Of a DNA stretch of 64,000 nt, positions 54,492 through 62,525 are shown piece after piece. Origin of the DNA: Pseudomonas denitrificans (nom. rej.) (GTDB taxonomy: Bacteria > Pseudomonadota > Gammaproteobacteria > Pseudomonadales > Pseudomonadaceae); assembly GCF_008807415.1 (NCBI RefSeq), contig NZ_CP043626.1, positions 2,046,001 to 2,110,000 of the forward strand, read 5' to 3'. The notes under the pieces were generated by a model. That model saw only the letters and a program-made list of their open reading frames with translations. It was not told where the DNA came from and ran no database searches. The position numbers were made by a program, and so were the translations under genes. How positions within the stretch are numbered: position 1 is the first letter of the stretch; each line of letters begins with the position of its first letter.

Positions 54492-57416
54492 CTACCAGAG
54501 GTAGCGGTAGCCGAGGGTCAGCGACAGCGGTTGCTCGATTTCGTGGCCATTGGCGTAGTGGGCTTCGAGCATCAGCTTCTGGTGGGCGCTGACCAGCAGC
54601 GAACCGCCGACGCCCAGTTCGGCGCGCGAACCCGGCAGCTGGTTGTCCAGTGCGTGGCCGTTGACCTTGACCGTGCTGTCGCCGGCCAGTTCGTCGATCC
54701 ACGAGGCACTGAGGTAGCCCTGCACCTGTGCGCCGGAGTCCAGTTGCCAGTTGCGCCCGGCGCGCCCGCCGGCCCGAGCCTGGACGGAGTCCACGGCGTC
54801 GCCATCCACTTCCAGTTCGTCGCTGCTGGTGTACTGCGGCCCTTGCAGGTGGGCGCCAGAAAGCTGTACCTGCGGCTCGACGAACCAGCCCTGGCCCAGT
54901 TGCACGGTACGACCCAGCTCAACGCTGGCGCCGTAGGCGTCGGAGTCGTAGTGGCCGCGGACCTGGCCACCGGTGTTGGTCGGCACCTTCACTTCGCCGC
55001 GCAGGTGGTCGTACTTGAGTACCGAGTCCAGGTACCAGCCGTCTTCGCGCACGTAGGTGGCGTAGAGGCCGACGCTGCGGCTGTCGAGGTCGCCGGAGCT
55101 GTGCTCGCCGAAGTCCTGGTCGGCATGGCCAGCCCCGAGCATGCCGCCGACGTAGAGGGTGCCGTCAGCCTGTTCGAAGGCGCGGTCGGCGCCGATCTCG
55201 GCCCCGCTCAGGCTCTGCTCGAAAGCACGGCTGTCGCCGCTATCGACGTTCAGCTTGCCGCCCATGGCGCGGGCCCACAGGCCGCCCTGGTCGTGCCCCT
55301 GGCGCAGTTCGCCGAGGCGGCGAGTCAGGGTGCCCAGTTCGCTCTGCCAGAGGTTGGCGGCGGCGCTCTGCATGCCCAATGCGGCGTTGGCGCCCTTGGA
55401 CAGGCGCTGGGCCTGACTGGCCGGGTGCGATGCCGGGGTCAGTGTGCTCATTGCAATGGACGGGGTTCCCGTGGCGACGGCGGGTTGATTCGCCAGTGTC
55501 AGCGCCGTCATCGGCAGCGTATCGACCTTGGGCTGGGGCACCAGCTGAGGGCGCATCGAGGGGTTCAGCGCCGTCATGGGAATGCTCGAGCCATTGGGCT
55601 GCGGCACGAGTTGCGGGCGCAGCGACGGATTCAACGAAGTCATGGGCACGCTGCTGCCGTTGGGCTGGGGCACCTTCTGCGGTGGTATCGAGGGGTTGAG
55701 CGCCGTCATCGGGATGCTGCTGCCATTGGGCTGCGGGACCAACTGCGGGCGCAGCGACGGAGTGAGCGCAGTCATCGGCGCCACCTGCCCGGTCTGCACC
55801 AGGTACCAGTCGTTGCCTTGCTGCTGAAGTCCGTAGCGGAACGCCCCGGCGTCCACATGACCGCCGAGCAGGCTGAACTGCCCGGTGCCGCCACCGGTGC
55901 CGACCAGTTTCAGCGGGGCGCCCTGGGCGTCCCGGCCGCTGTCGGCCACCAGTATCTCGTGGCTGCCCTGGGCCTGGCCCAGCACCTGCAGCAGGTCACC
56001 CCGGGAGGTGGAAAGATCGGTTTTCATCTGGAAGCGGCCATTGCCGCTGAGGTCGCCATTCACCGTCAGCACCTGGTAGCCGGGGCCGCTGAAGAACACC
56101 GCGGAATCGCGCAGCTTGAGATTTCCCAGGGAGGCGTTACCGGCAAACTCCCAGGTGCTGGTGCCCAGGTCCATGTCCAGCCGGCCACGGGACGGAGCCA
56201 GCAACTGAGTGTTGCCATGCAGGGTGCTGCCGTTCGCGAGCAGGTCGAACTGGCCGTTGTCCTCGACGCTGGCAAGGGTCGGGGTTTCGACTGTCGAGCT
56301 GTCCAGAGCGGCGTTCAGCACGCTGCCCGGACGAACCAGGAAAGCACTACCGGCGACGACATGCAGCTGCGCGCCCCGGGCATCAACATGGCCCTGGCTG
56401 CCGCTGGCGGTTTCGATCAGGTCCTGCTGGCCGGTGAGCGCCGAGTCGGTCAGTTCCAGCTGGCCGATACCCTGCCCTCCGGAGAACAGCACGGTGCTGC
56501 CATCGACATTGGCGGCCTGGCTGTCCCACAGGCCGATGCGGCTGTCGCCGCTGATTTCCAGCGCGGAAGACTGGGCGCCTGCGCTCAGCAACTGGGTATT
56601 TTGCAGCTCGATCTGGCTGGACCGGCCGGCCAAGGCGGCGGTGGACTGGCGCCCCTGGGTGAACACCGAGCCGTCGCTCATGGCGATGGCCGAGCCGTCC
56701 CGGGCGCTCAGCGCAGCAGCATAGTCTCCCTGCGTATTCACCGTACTGCCCTGGCCCAGCAGCACCTGGCTGCCGTTGTTCGCGGAAACGCCGTAGCTGG
56801 AACTGCCCTCGGTGAGAATCCGCGTGTCGACCAGCTCCAGCGGGCCGCTGGCGCTCAGGCCGACGCCTGCGCTCTCGGCCTTATGCGTGTGGATCTGCGA
56901 GTGGCTGACCAGACCGGGAAGCGCGTCACTTTCCACGAGGATGCCGGTGCTACTGGTCTCGAAGGTTTCGATGCGCGAATGCTCCACCTGCAGGGCCGAG
57001 GCCCCCGACACCTGTATGCCGTAGCTGAGGATGCCGCGCGTCACCAGGCTCGAATCGCTCAGCCGCAGGGAGCTGCTGTCGACGCGGATGGCCGGGCTAC
57101 GGCCACCCAGCGTCTGCGCATCGAGCGCCGTCGCGTCCAGAACCGCGCCGCCGAGAGCTTGCAGCGCGCCGCCGCTGCCGGCGTTGCGCAGCAGCACATC
57201 ACGCAGGGAAAAGTCAGTGCCCTGCACGTTGACGGCTGGGCCGTTGCCGGGGATATCGACGCGCGACTGCACCAGCGCGTGGGGTAGTGCGCTGGTGGCG
57301 GTGAAAACCTGCGGGGAGTTGAAGTCCACAGCCGGCGCCGGAGAGGCGATGAGCATGGCAATGAACAGTGCCAGCGGTGTGTGGGAAAGGTTGGGACTGC
57401 GTGTGAGGGGTTCCAT
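54492..57416 (-). CDS. Pertactin-like autotransporter
   Basis: A 974-residue type V secreted protein. A signal peptide (PLALFIAMLIASPAPAVD) is followed by a passenger of about 500 residues with short repeated strands (NNGSQVLLGQGSTVNTQGDY, RDGSAIAMSDGSVFTQG), typical of a right-handed beta-helix. Four 22-residue PQPNGSS repeats (548-635) form a linker. The C-terminal beta-barrel (about 690-974) starts near GLWARAMGGKLNVDSGDS and ends in SLTLGYRYLW with a terminal aromatic residue. Adhesin or surface role is likely; no protease triad is seen. It is divergent from the response-regulator fusion gene, which may control it. Confidence 0.9.
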   Translation of the reverse strand: MEPLTRSPNLSHTPLALFIAMLIASPAPAVDFNSPQVFTATSALPHALVQSRVDIPGNGPAVNVQGTDFSLRDVLLRNAGSGGALQALGGAVLDATALDAQTLGGRSPAIRVDSSSLRLSDSSLVTRGILSYGIQVSGASALQVEHSRIETFETSSTGILVESDALPGLVSHSQIHTHKAESAGVGLSASGPLELVDTRILTEGSSSYGVSANNGSQVLLGQGSTVNTQGDYAAALSARDGSAIAMSDGSVFTQGRQSTAALAGRSSQIELQNTQLLSAGAQSSALEISGDSRIGLWDSQAANVDGSTVLFSGGQGIGQLELTDSALTGQQDLIETASGSQGHVDARGAQLHVVAGSAFLVRPGSVLNAALDSSTVETPTLASVEDNGQFDLLANGSTLHGNTQLLAPSRGRLDMDLGTSTWEFAGNASLGNLKLRDSAVFFSGPGYQVLTVNGDLSGNGRFQMKTDLSTSRGDLLQVLGQAQGSHEILVADSGRDAQGAPLKLVGTGGGTGQFSLLGGHVDAGAFRYGLQQQGNDWYLVQTGQVAPMTALTPSLRPQLVPQPNGSSIPMTALNPSIPPQKVPQPNGSSVPMTSLNPSLRPQLVPQPNGSSIPMTALNPSMRPQLVPQPKVDTLPMTALTLANQPAVATGTPSIAMSTLTPASHPASQAQRLSKGANAALGMQSAAANLWQSELGTLTRRLGELRQGHDQGGLWARAMGGKLNVDSGDSRAFEQSLSGAEIGADRAFEQADGTLYVGGMLGAGHADQDFGEHSSGDLDSRSVGLYATYVREDGWYLDSVLKYDHLRGEVKVPTNTGGQVRGHYDSDAYGASVELGRTVQLGQGWFVEPQVQLSGAHLQGPQYTSSDELEVDGDAVDSVQARAGGRAGRNWQLDSGAQVQGYLSASWIDELAGDSTVKVNGHALDNQLPGSRAELGVGGSLLVSAHQKLMLEAHYANGHEIEQPLSLTLGYRYLW
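55512..55775 (-). repeat. Four tandem 66-base repeats within the autotransporter gene
   Basis: Four 66-base units encode 22 residues each, of the form MTALNPSxRPQLVPQPNGSS + IP or VP. The last unit diverges (PQPKVDTLP). They lie between passenger and barrel. Repeat number may vary between strains. Confidence 0.85.
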
Positions 57417-57565
57417 GGCGAGTCACCTTGAGGGGAAGCGGTTGAGGCCATTCTTGGCGTGCCCGCTCAAAGTGAGGATGCGAAAACCAGTCACGATTTG
57501 TAGGAAAATGATTACACGAGTGCGATCACAATGCCCTAGAGTGAAGGGCAACCCAGGGGGAACAG

Positions 57566-59302
57566 ATGGCGCGGATACTGATCGCGGACGAACACCCGAT
57601 GACCCGCTACGCGGTGCGCATGCTGCTGCAGGCGGAGCGCCACACGGTGGTCGGCGAGGCTTGCAATGGCCTCGAGGCGCTGAGCCTGACCACCCGCCTC
57701 GCGCCGGACCTGCTGATCATCGACATCGACCTGTCGCAGCTCACTGGCCTTGACGTCATCTCACGCCTGCGCAGCCGAGGCCTAACGCTGCCGATCCTGG
57801 GCTACAGCACGCAGGATTCGGAGCACTACGTCGGCCGTTTCCTGCAGGTCGGCGCCTCGGGCTTCGTCAGCAAGCACCAGGACATCGACCGGCTCAAGGA
57901 AGCACTGGCGGTGGTCCTGCGCGGGCACAGCTATTTCCCAGCCGAAATGCTCGGCAGCGTGCACCGCGCCAGCCTGCACGAGAATGACGCCGAGCGCGTC
58001 GCTTCGCTGTCCAACCGAGAACTCAGCGTGCTCAGCCTGCTCGCCAGCGGCTACAGCAACCAGGAAATCGCCCACGAGCTGACCATCAGCGAAAAGTCCG
58101 TCAGCACCTATCGCGCACGCATGCGCAGCAAGCTCAATCTGTCCAGCATGCTCGAGCTGATCGACTTCGCCCGGCGCAACCATCTCGCGGCACCGGCAAG
58201 CCATACCCATGACACGGGCGCCGACGGTGGTGAGGCCCCCCTGTGGCGCTCCATGGTGGAAAGCCTGCCGGCAGCCTTCTATGTCCGCGATACCGAGGCG
58301 CGCCTGGTGTACGCCAACCCGGCGCACCTGGAGCTGTACCAGGCGGAACTGGACGACGTGCTCGGCACCCGCACCACCGAGGTGGACTGGTATCAACCGA
58401 CCGATGCCCGCAACATGCTGCGCTTCCTGCAGCGCGCACTCGCCGAGGAGCAGCCCTTCAGCAAGGACATCGAACTCTCGGTCCACGGCGAACGCCGCGT
58501 GCTCCACCACTGGGGCACACCTTACCGCGACGGCGACGGCAACCTGCTCGGGATGATCTGCTGCAGCACCGACATCACCGAACGCTACGACCAACTCAAC
58601 GAACTGCGCAGCCGTGCCGAAGCCAGCGAACTGGCACACCAGCAGCTGACCGACCTGTTCACCAGCGCGACGACCCATCTCAACGAACGTATCGAGGCGC
58701 TTGCCGGCTCCCTTGCGCAGCCCAACGCCACGGATCTCGACCAGGCCCTGGCGATACTCGAGGAACTGAAGGTCCACGGCGCCTCGCTCAAGCGGGCGCT
58801 CATCGCCCAGGACGACGTTCCCTTGATGCCGACGCGGCTGGACGAGCTCGCCTCCGAAGTCCTCGACGTCCTGCACGCACCGGCCGACCAGAAACAGCTG
58901 CCGCTGAAACTGGAGGCCGACAGTCGCTCGCGCAAAGCCCTGCTGGTCGACGCCAAGTCCCTGCGCGAGGCCCTGCGCCATCTGGGGTTGTACGTGATCG
59001 ACCTGACCGACGACGGCAGGGTCCAGCTGCGCATCGCCGCCAGCCCGAAGCAGCAGCAAATGGGTGTGCGCATCACCCTCGAAGGCCTTCCGGGCAGCAA
59101 GCGCCGTGAACTGCGCGCCTATTCCCTTTCCGAACTGACCCGCGACTACCCTGCGCGCAACCCGGCCCGCAACAGCCTGAGCCTGAATATCGCCCAGCAC
59201 CTGATCAACAGCCTCGGCGGCGAACTGCAGGTTTCCCATCTGCCCGGCCAAGGCTGCTGCGCCACCGTGCACCTGCTGCTGCAACAGGCCAGCGCACGCT
59301 GA
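57566..59302 (+). CDS. Receiver - LuxR HTH - PAS - pseudo-histidine kinase fusion
   Basis: A 578-residue protein with an unusual domain order. Receiver domain 1-120: acidic pair ADEHP (8-9), phosphoacceptor Asp53 (IIDIDLS), Lys103 (SGFVSKH). LuxR/GerE HTH about 145-210 (LSNRELSVLSLLASGYSNQE, then SEKSVSTYRARMRSKLNL). PAS about 225-350 (MVESLPAAFYVRDTEARLVY). The C-terminal 220 residues look like a histidine kinase, but the H-box (HExxxP-type) is missing, the N-box reads LREALRHLGLYVIDL without Asn, and the G box reads NSLSLNIAQHLINSLGG, so ATP binding and kinase activity are doubtful. It is divergent from the autotransporter gene with a 149-base gap. Confidence 0.88.
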   Translation: MARILIADEHPMTRYAVRMLLQAERHTVVGEACNGLEALSLTTRLAPDLLIIDIDLSQLTGLDVISRLRSRGLTLPILGYSTQDSEHYVGRFLQVGASGFVSKHQDIDRLKEALAVVLRGHSYFPAEMLGSVHRASLHENDAERVASLSNRELSVLSLLASGYSNQEIAHELTISEKSVSTYRARMRSKLNLSSMLELIDFARRNHLAAPASHTHDTGADGGEAPLWRSMVESLPAAFYVRDTEARLVYANPAHLELYQAELDDVLGTRTTEVDWYQPTDARNMLRFLQRALAEEQPFSKDIELSVHGERRVLHHWGTPYRDGDGNLLGMICCSTDITERYDQLNELRSRAEASELAHQQLTDLFTSATTHLNERIEALAGSLAQPNATDLDQALAILEELKVHGASLKRALIAQDDVPLMPTRLDELASEVLDVLHAPADQKQLPLKLEADSRSRKALLVDAKSLREALRHLGLYVIDLTDDGRVQLRIAASPKQQQMGVRITLEGLPGSKRRELRAYSLSELTRDYPARNPARNSLSLNIAQHLINSLGGELQVSHLPGQGCCATVHLLLQQASAR

Positions 59303-59500
59303 GCGCCACAGCGGCGCCGCTCATACGATCGTACAAAGCCCTCCGCAGCGCTTCTTACCTTGGGTGAATTGTCCGCCCGGGCCTCCCCCTGCACCCTCTC
59401 CCTCCCCCTTGCCGGCCTCTGAAAAGGGCTCCTGCCGCCCGTTGCCGGCTCCAGAAAGCTGCCTGCCCGGCCACTTATAAATTCAACAAAGGTTGTACCC

Positions 59501-60862
59501 ATGAGCGTGTTTGATGTCATTGAACATTCCCCGGTATCGAAATTTCACCGGAAATTGCTGCTGGCCTGCTGCGGAGGCCCCTTCCTCGATGGCTACATCC
59601 TCAGCCTGATCGGCATCGCGCTGATCGGCTTCGGCCAGGACATCGCCGCCACCTCGGTGGAAACCGGCCTGATCGGTGCGGCCTCGCTGCTGGGCATCTT
59701 CTTCGGCGCGACGGTGTTCGGTGCCATCACCGACCGCATCGGCCGGGAAACCATGTACGCGCTGGATCTCACCGTGCTGGTGATCGCCTGCGGCCTCTCG
59801 GCCTTCGTCACCGAAGCCTGGCAACTGATCGTGCTGCGCTTCGTCATCGGCCTCGCAGTCGGCGCGGACTACCCCATCGCCACCTCGCTGCTCACGGAGT
59901 TCACCCCGTCCAAGCGCCGTGGCTTCATGATCGGCGTGTCCGGACTGGCCTGGTCCTGCGGCGCCATGACCGCCTTCATCGTCGGCTACCTGATGGTCTC
60001 CTGGACCGGCGACCACTCGCTGTGGCGCTGGATGCTGTTCAGCGGCGCGGTGGTGGGCATCATCGTCGTGCTGATCCGCCGCGGCATCCCGGAATCGCCA
60101 CGCTGGCTGGCCAGCAAGGGGCGCATCGAGGAAGCGCAGAAAGTCATCAAGCTGGTCTACGACAAGGACGTGGTGATCACTCCCGCCGACGTCGCCGAAC
60201 TGAACGACGGTGGCCGTCATCGTTCGTGGAAAAGCGACCTGAAGATGATTTCCTCGGGCGGCTACCTCAAGCGCACCATCATGTGCGGCATGCTCTACTT
60301 CGCGCAGATCACCCCGCAATACGTGCTCTACACCTTCGGCAGCATGATCCTGCTGACCGCCGGCATCAAAGGCGAGAACTCCTCGACCCTGGGCGAGCTG
60401 ATGATCGCCATCCTCTTCGCCATCGGCGTGATCCCGGCGCTGAAGCTGGTGGAAACCTGGGGCCGCCGCCCCATGGTGGTGGTGCCCTTCGCACTGATGG
60501 CGTTGCCGCTGCTGGCCCTGGGCCTGTGGGCGGACGCCCCGGCCTGGTTCATCGTCGGTGCCTTCGCCTTCTACGCCTTCGTCTCCGGCGGCCCAAGCAT
60601 CCTGGAGTGGATCTACCCCAACGAGCTGTTCCCCACTTCCGTACGCGCCACCGCTGTCGGCGTGGCGGTCGGTTTCAGCCGCATCGGCGCGGCGACCGGC
60701 ACCTACCTGATGCCCATCGGCATCGAGTCCATCGGTCTGCAGGCAACCCTGCTGATCGGTGCGGGCATTACGCTGCTGGCGTTCTTCATCTGCCTGGCGT
60801 GGGCGCCGGAAACCAAAGGCCGCTCGCTGCAACAATCGGCATCGCTGAGCCTGGCGACCTGA
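59501..60862 (+). CDS. MFS transporter, sugar/aromatic-acid porter type
   Basis: A 453-residue, 12-helix MFS protein. Motifs: GGPFLDGYILSLIGIALIGF (helix 1), FGAITDRIGRETMYALDL (loop 2-3), LRFVIGLAVGADYPIATSLL (helix 4), and IPESPRWLASKGRIEEAQKV in the central loop, characteristic of sugar-porter-type carriers. EWIYPNELFPTSVRATAVG and ETKGRSL complete the pattern. The substrate is not defined by neighbours; it stands alone between the fusion regulator and a terminator at 60884. Confidence 0.9.
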   Translation: MSVFDVIEHSPVSKFHRKLLLACCGGPFLDGYILSLIGIALIGFGQDIAATSVETGLIGAASLLGIFFGATVFGAITDRIGRETMYALDLTVLVIACGLSAFVTEAWQLIVLRFVIGLAVGADYPIATSLLTEFTPSKRRGFMIGVSGLAWSCGAMTAFIVGYLMVSWTGDHSLWRWMLFSGAVVGIIVVLIRRGIPESPRWLASKGRIEEAQKVIKLVYDKDVVITPADVAELNDGGRHRSWKSDLKMISSGGYLKRTIMCGMLYFAQITPQYVLYTFGSMILLTAGIKGENSSTLGELMIAILFAIGVIPALKLVETWGRRPMVVVPFALMALPLLALGLWADAPAWFIVGAFAFYAFVSGGPSILEWIYPNELFPTSVRATAVGVAVGFSRIGAATGTYLMPIGIESIGLQATLLIGAGITLLAFFICLAWAPETKGRSLQQSASLSLAT

Positions 60863-60883
60863 TCCGCTCCTGCGTTTGACCCG

Positions 60884-60914
60884 AAGCCCATCGGCGCTGC
60901 CGATGGGCTTTTTT
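60884..60914 (+). terminator. Rho-independent terminator of the MFS gene
   Basis: A 12-base stem (AAGCCCATCGGC at 60884-60895 with its complement at 60899-60910), 3-base loop, and a run of T residues to 60914. Confidence 0.93.
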
Positions 60915-60957
60915 GTGCCCGGCGATCCGGCCGGGCACGGAGTTCACTGTAGGGAAA

Positions 60958-61147
60958 CGCGGACTTCGTCCGCGGTTCGCGGGCGTGGCCCGCTCCTACA
61001 AGGGAGTCACGGTGCTAGCCGGTGTAGGAGCGAGCCATGCTCGCGATCCGTAAGCAGGACTTACGGTACCGATGCACGACGGGACGCGCGGACTTCGTCC
61101 GCGGGTCGCAGGCGTGGCCCGCTCCTACAAGGGAGTCACGGTGCTAG
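60958..61147. repeat. Duplicated 61-base REP-like unit
   Basis: CGCGGACTTCGTCCGCGG... through GGAGTCACGGTGCTAG occurs at 60958-61018 and again at 61087-61147 with few differences. Each contains CGGACTTCGTCCG, a tight hairpin, and GTGGCCCGCTCCTACA. Confidence 0.85.
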
Positions 61148-61164
61148 TCGTTGTAGGTGCGCAC

Positions 61165-61190
61165 AAAAAAGGCCGCCCGAGGGCGGCCTG
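61165..61190 (-). terminator. Rho-independent terminator of the binding-protein gene
   Basis: In the minus direction a 9-base stem (AGGCCGCCC with GGGCGGCCT) is followed by six T residues. It lies about 30 bases after the stop of the binding-protein gene. Confidence 0.9.
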
Positions 61191-61221
61191 AAAGTGCGGC
61201 GACGCCGCACACTGTGAAGCT

Positions 61222-62262
61222 TTACTGCTTGGCGGCCCAGGCGTTGAAGCGCTGCTCCAGCTGCTCGCCATGGTCGGCCCAGAAGGCCGCATTCATCGCC
61301 ACCTGACCGGCCAGGTTGGCCTCGTCGGTAGGCATGTTGGTGCGGCGGGCGGCGTCCACCAGCGGGACCGCGGCGCGGTTCACCGGGCCATAGGCGATCT
61401 GCTGCGCGTAGTTCTTCTGCTGTTCGGTCTGCAGCACGTACTGGATGAAGCGCAGGCCTTCCTCGGTATTCTTCGCGCCCTTGGGAATGGCGAAGGCGTC
61501 CATGTCATAGATGCCGCCGTTCCATACCACGCGCAGCTGGCTTTCGTCCTGCACGGCAGCGATGCGGCCGTTGTAGGCGGAGCTCATCACCACGTCGCCG
61601 GAAGCCAGGTATTGCGGCGGCTGTGCGCCGGCTTCCCACCACTGGATGCTCGGTTTGATCTGGTCGAGCTTCCTGAAGGCGCGGTCCTGGCCTTCCTTCG
61701 TCCCGAGCACGGCGTAGACATCCTTCGGCGCCACGCCGTCGGCCATCAGGGCGAACTCCAGCGTGTACATCGCGCCCTTGCGCAGGCCGCGCTTGCCAGG
61801 GAATTTCTGCGTGTCCCAGAAATCCGCCCAGCCGGTGGGCGCGCTTTTGAGCTTGTCGGCGTTGTAGGCTAGCACCGTGGACCAGACGAAGAAGCCCACG
61901 CCGCAAGGCTGTACCGCGCCATCCAGCAGCTCCGGGGCGAGCTTGGCGATACCCGGCTGCTCGCCGATTTCCTGCAGCAGGCCCTCGTCGCAGGCCCGCG
62001 CCAGTTCCGGCATTTCCATCTCCACCACATCCCAGGAGACGCTGCCGGTATCGACCTGCACCTTGACCTTGGCCATTTCGCCGTTGAACTCGTCGGCGAT
62101 CAGGCGGCTGCCGCTCTGCTGCATGTAGGGCTGGTAGAAGGCCTTGACCTGGGCAGCCTTGTTGGCGCCGCCGTGGGAGACCACGGTGAGGTCGGCGAAG
62201 GCAGGGAAAGTCGCCGCGCAACCCAGGGCGCAGGCGATGGAGGAACTCAGGATCTTGTTCAT
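61222..62262 (-). CDS. ABC transporter periplasmic binding protein, polyamine/iron-type (SBP_bac_8)
   Basis: A 346-residue exported binding protein related to PotD/PotF-type family 1 proteins. The signal peptide is MNKILSSSIACALGCAATFPAFA, and the mature protein starts DLTVVSHGGANKAAQVKAFY. Typical segments are SWDVVEMEMPELARACDEGL, LAYNADKLKSAPTGWADFWD and GDVVMSSAYNGRIAAV. The start ATG 62262 follows GGAG by about 10 bases; the longer frame upstream has no signal peptide. No permease or ATPase genes follow (the stop is followed by a terminator), so it is an orphan here or works with a distant ABC system. It is divergent from the PucR-type regulator. Confidence 0.9.
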   Translation of the reverse strand: MNKILSSSIACALGCAATFPAFADLTVVSHGGANKAAQVKAFYQPYMQQSGSRLIADEFNGEMAKVKVQVDTGSVSWDVVEMEMPELARACDEGLLQEIGEQPGIAKLAPELLDGAVQPCGVGFFVWSTVLAYNADKLKSAPTGWADFWDTQKFPGKRGLRKGAMYTLEFALMADGVAPKDVYAVLGTKEGQDRAFRKLDQIKPSIQWWEAGAQPPQYLASGDVVMSSAYNGRIAAVQDESQLRVVWNGGIYDMDAFAIPKGAKNTEEGLRFIQYVLQTEQQKNYAQQIAYGPVNRAAVPLVDAARRTNMPTDEANLAGQVAMNAAFWADHGEQLEQRFNAWAAKQ

Positions 62263-62525
62263 TGTTATGGTCTCCGGTGAGTAGACGGCCCGCCTCGCGG
62301 CAGGCGGCGCCATCCGGGGCCTCCAAGGGCTCGCATGGCGCACTGCCAGCTAGTCTTGGGGCCGCCGCCAGGCTCCACAATCAGACGGAACTACAATTCG
62401 GAAGGCCCCGCTCGTATCCCGGTACGAAGCCCGCAAGGCTCGCTCAAGCCAGGCGCGACAGGGCCTCGCGCTTGGTGGCATGCTTGCCGGCCCGATCGAT
62501 CGTCACTCCTGCCCGCGGACCCGCC

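Larger units (their letters stand above)
60863..61221. other. Intergenic region with two terminators and REP-like repeats
   Basis: 359 bases between convergent genes. It holds the MFS terminator (60884-60914), a duplicated 61-base REP-like unit (60958-61018 and 61087-61147) with another TGTAGGAGCG palindrome piece between them (61023-61050), and the terminator of the binding-protein gene (61165-61190). No gene is seen. Confidence 0.8.

Noticed and set aside
60958..61147. A CRISPR array
   Set aside because: Only two repeat copies, each a self-complementary REP-like unit, with no regular spacers and no cas genes.
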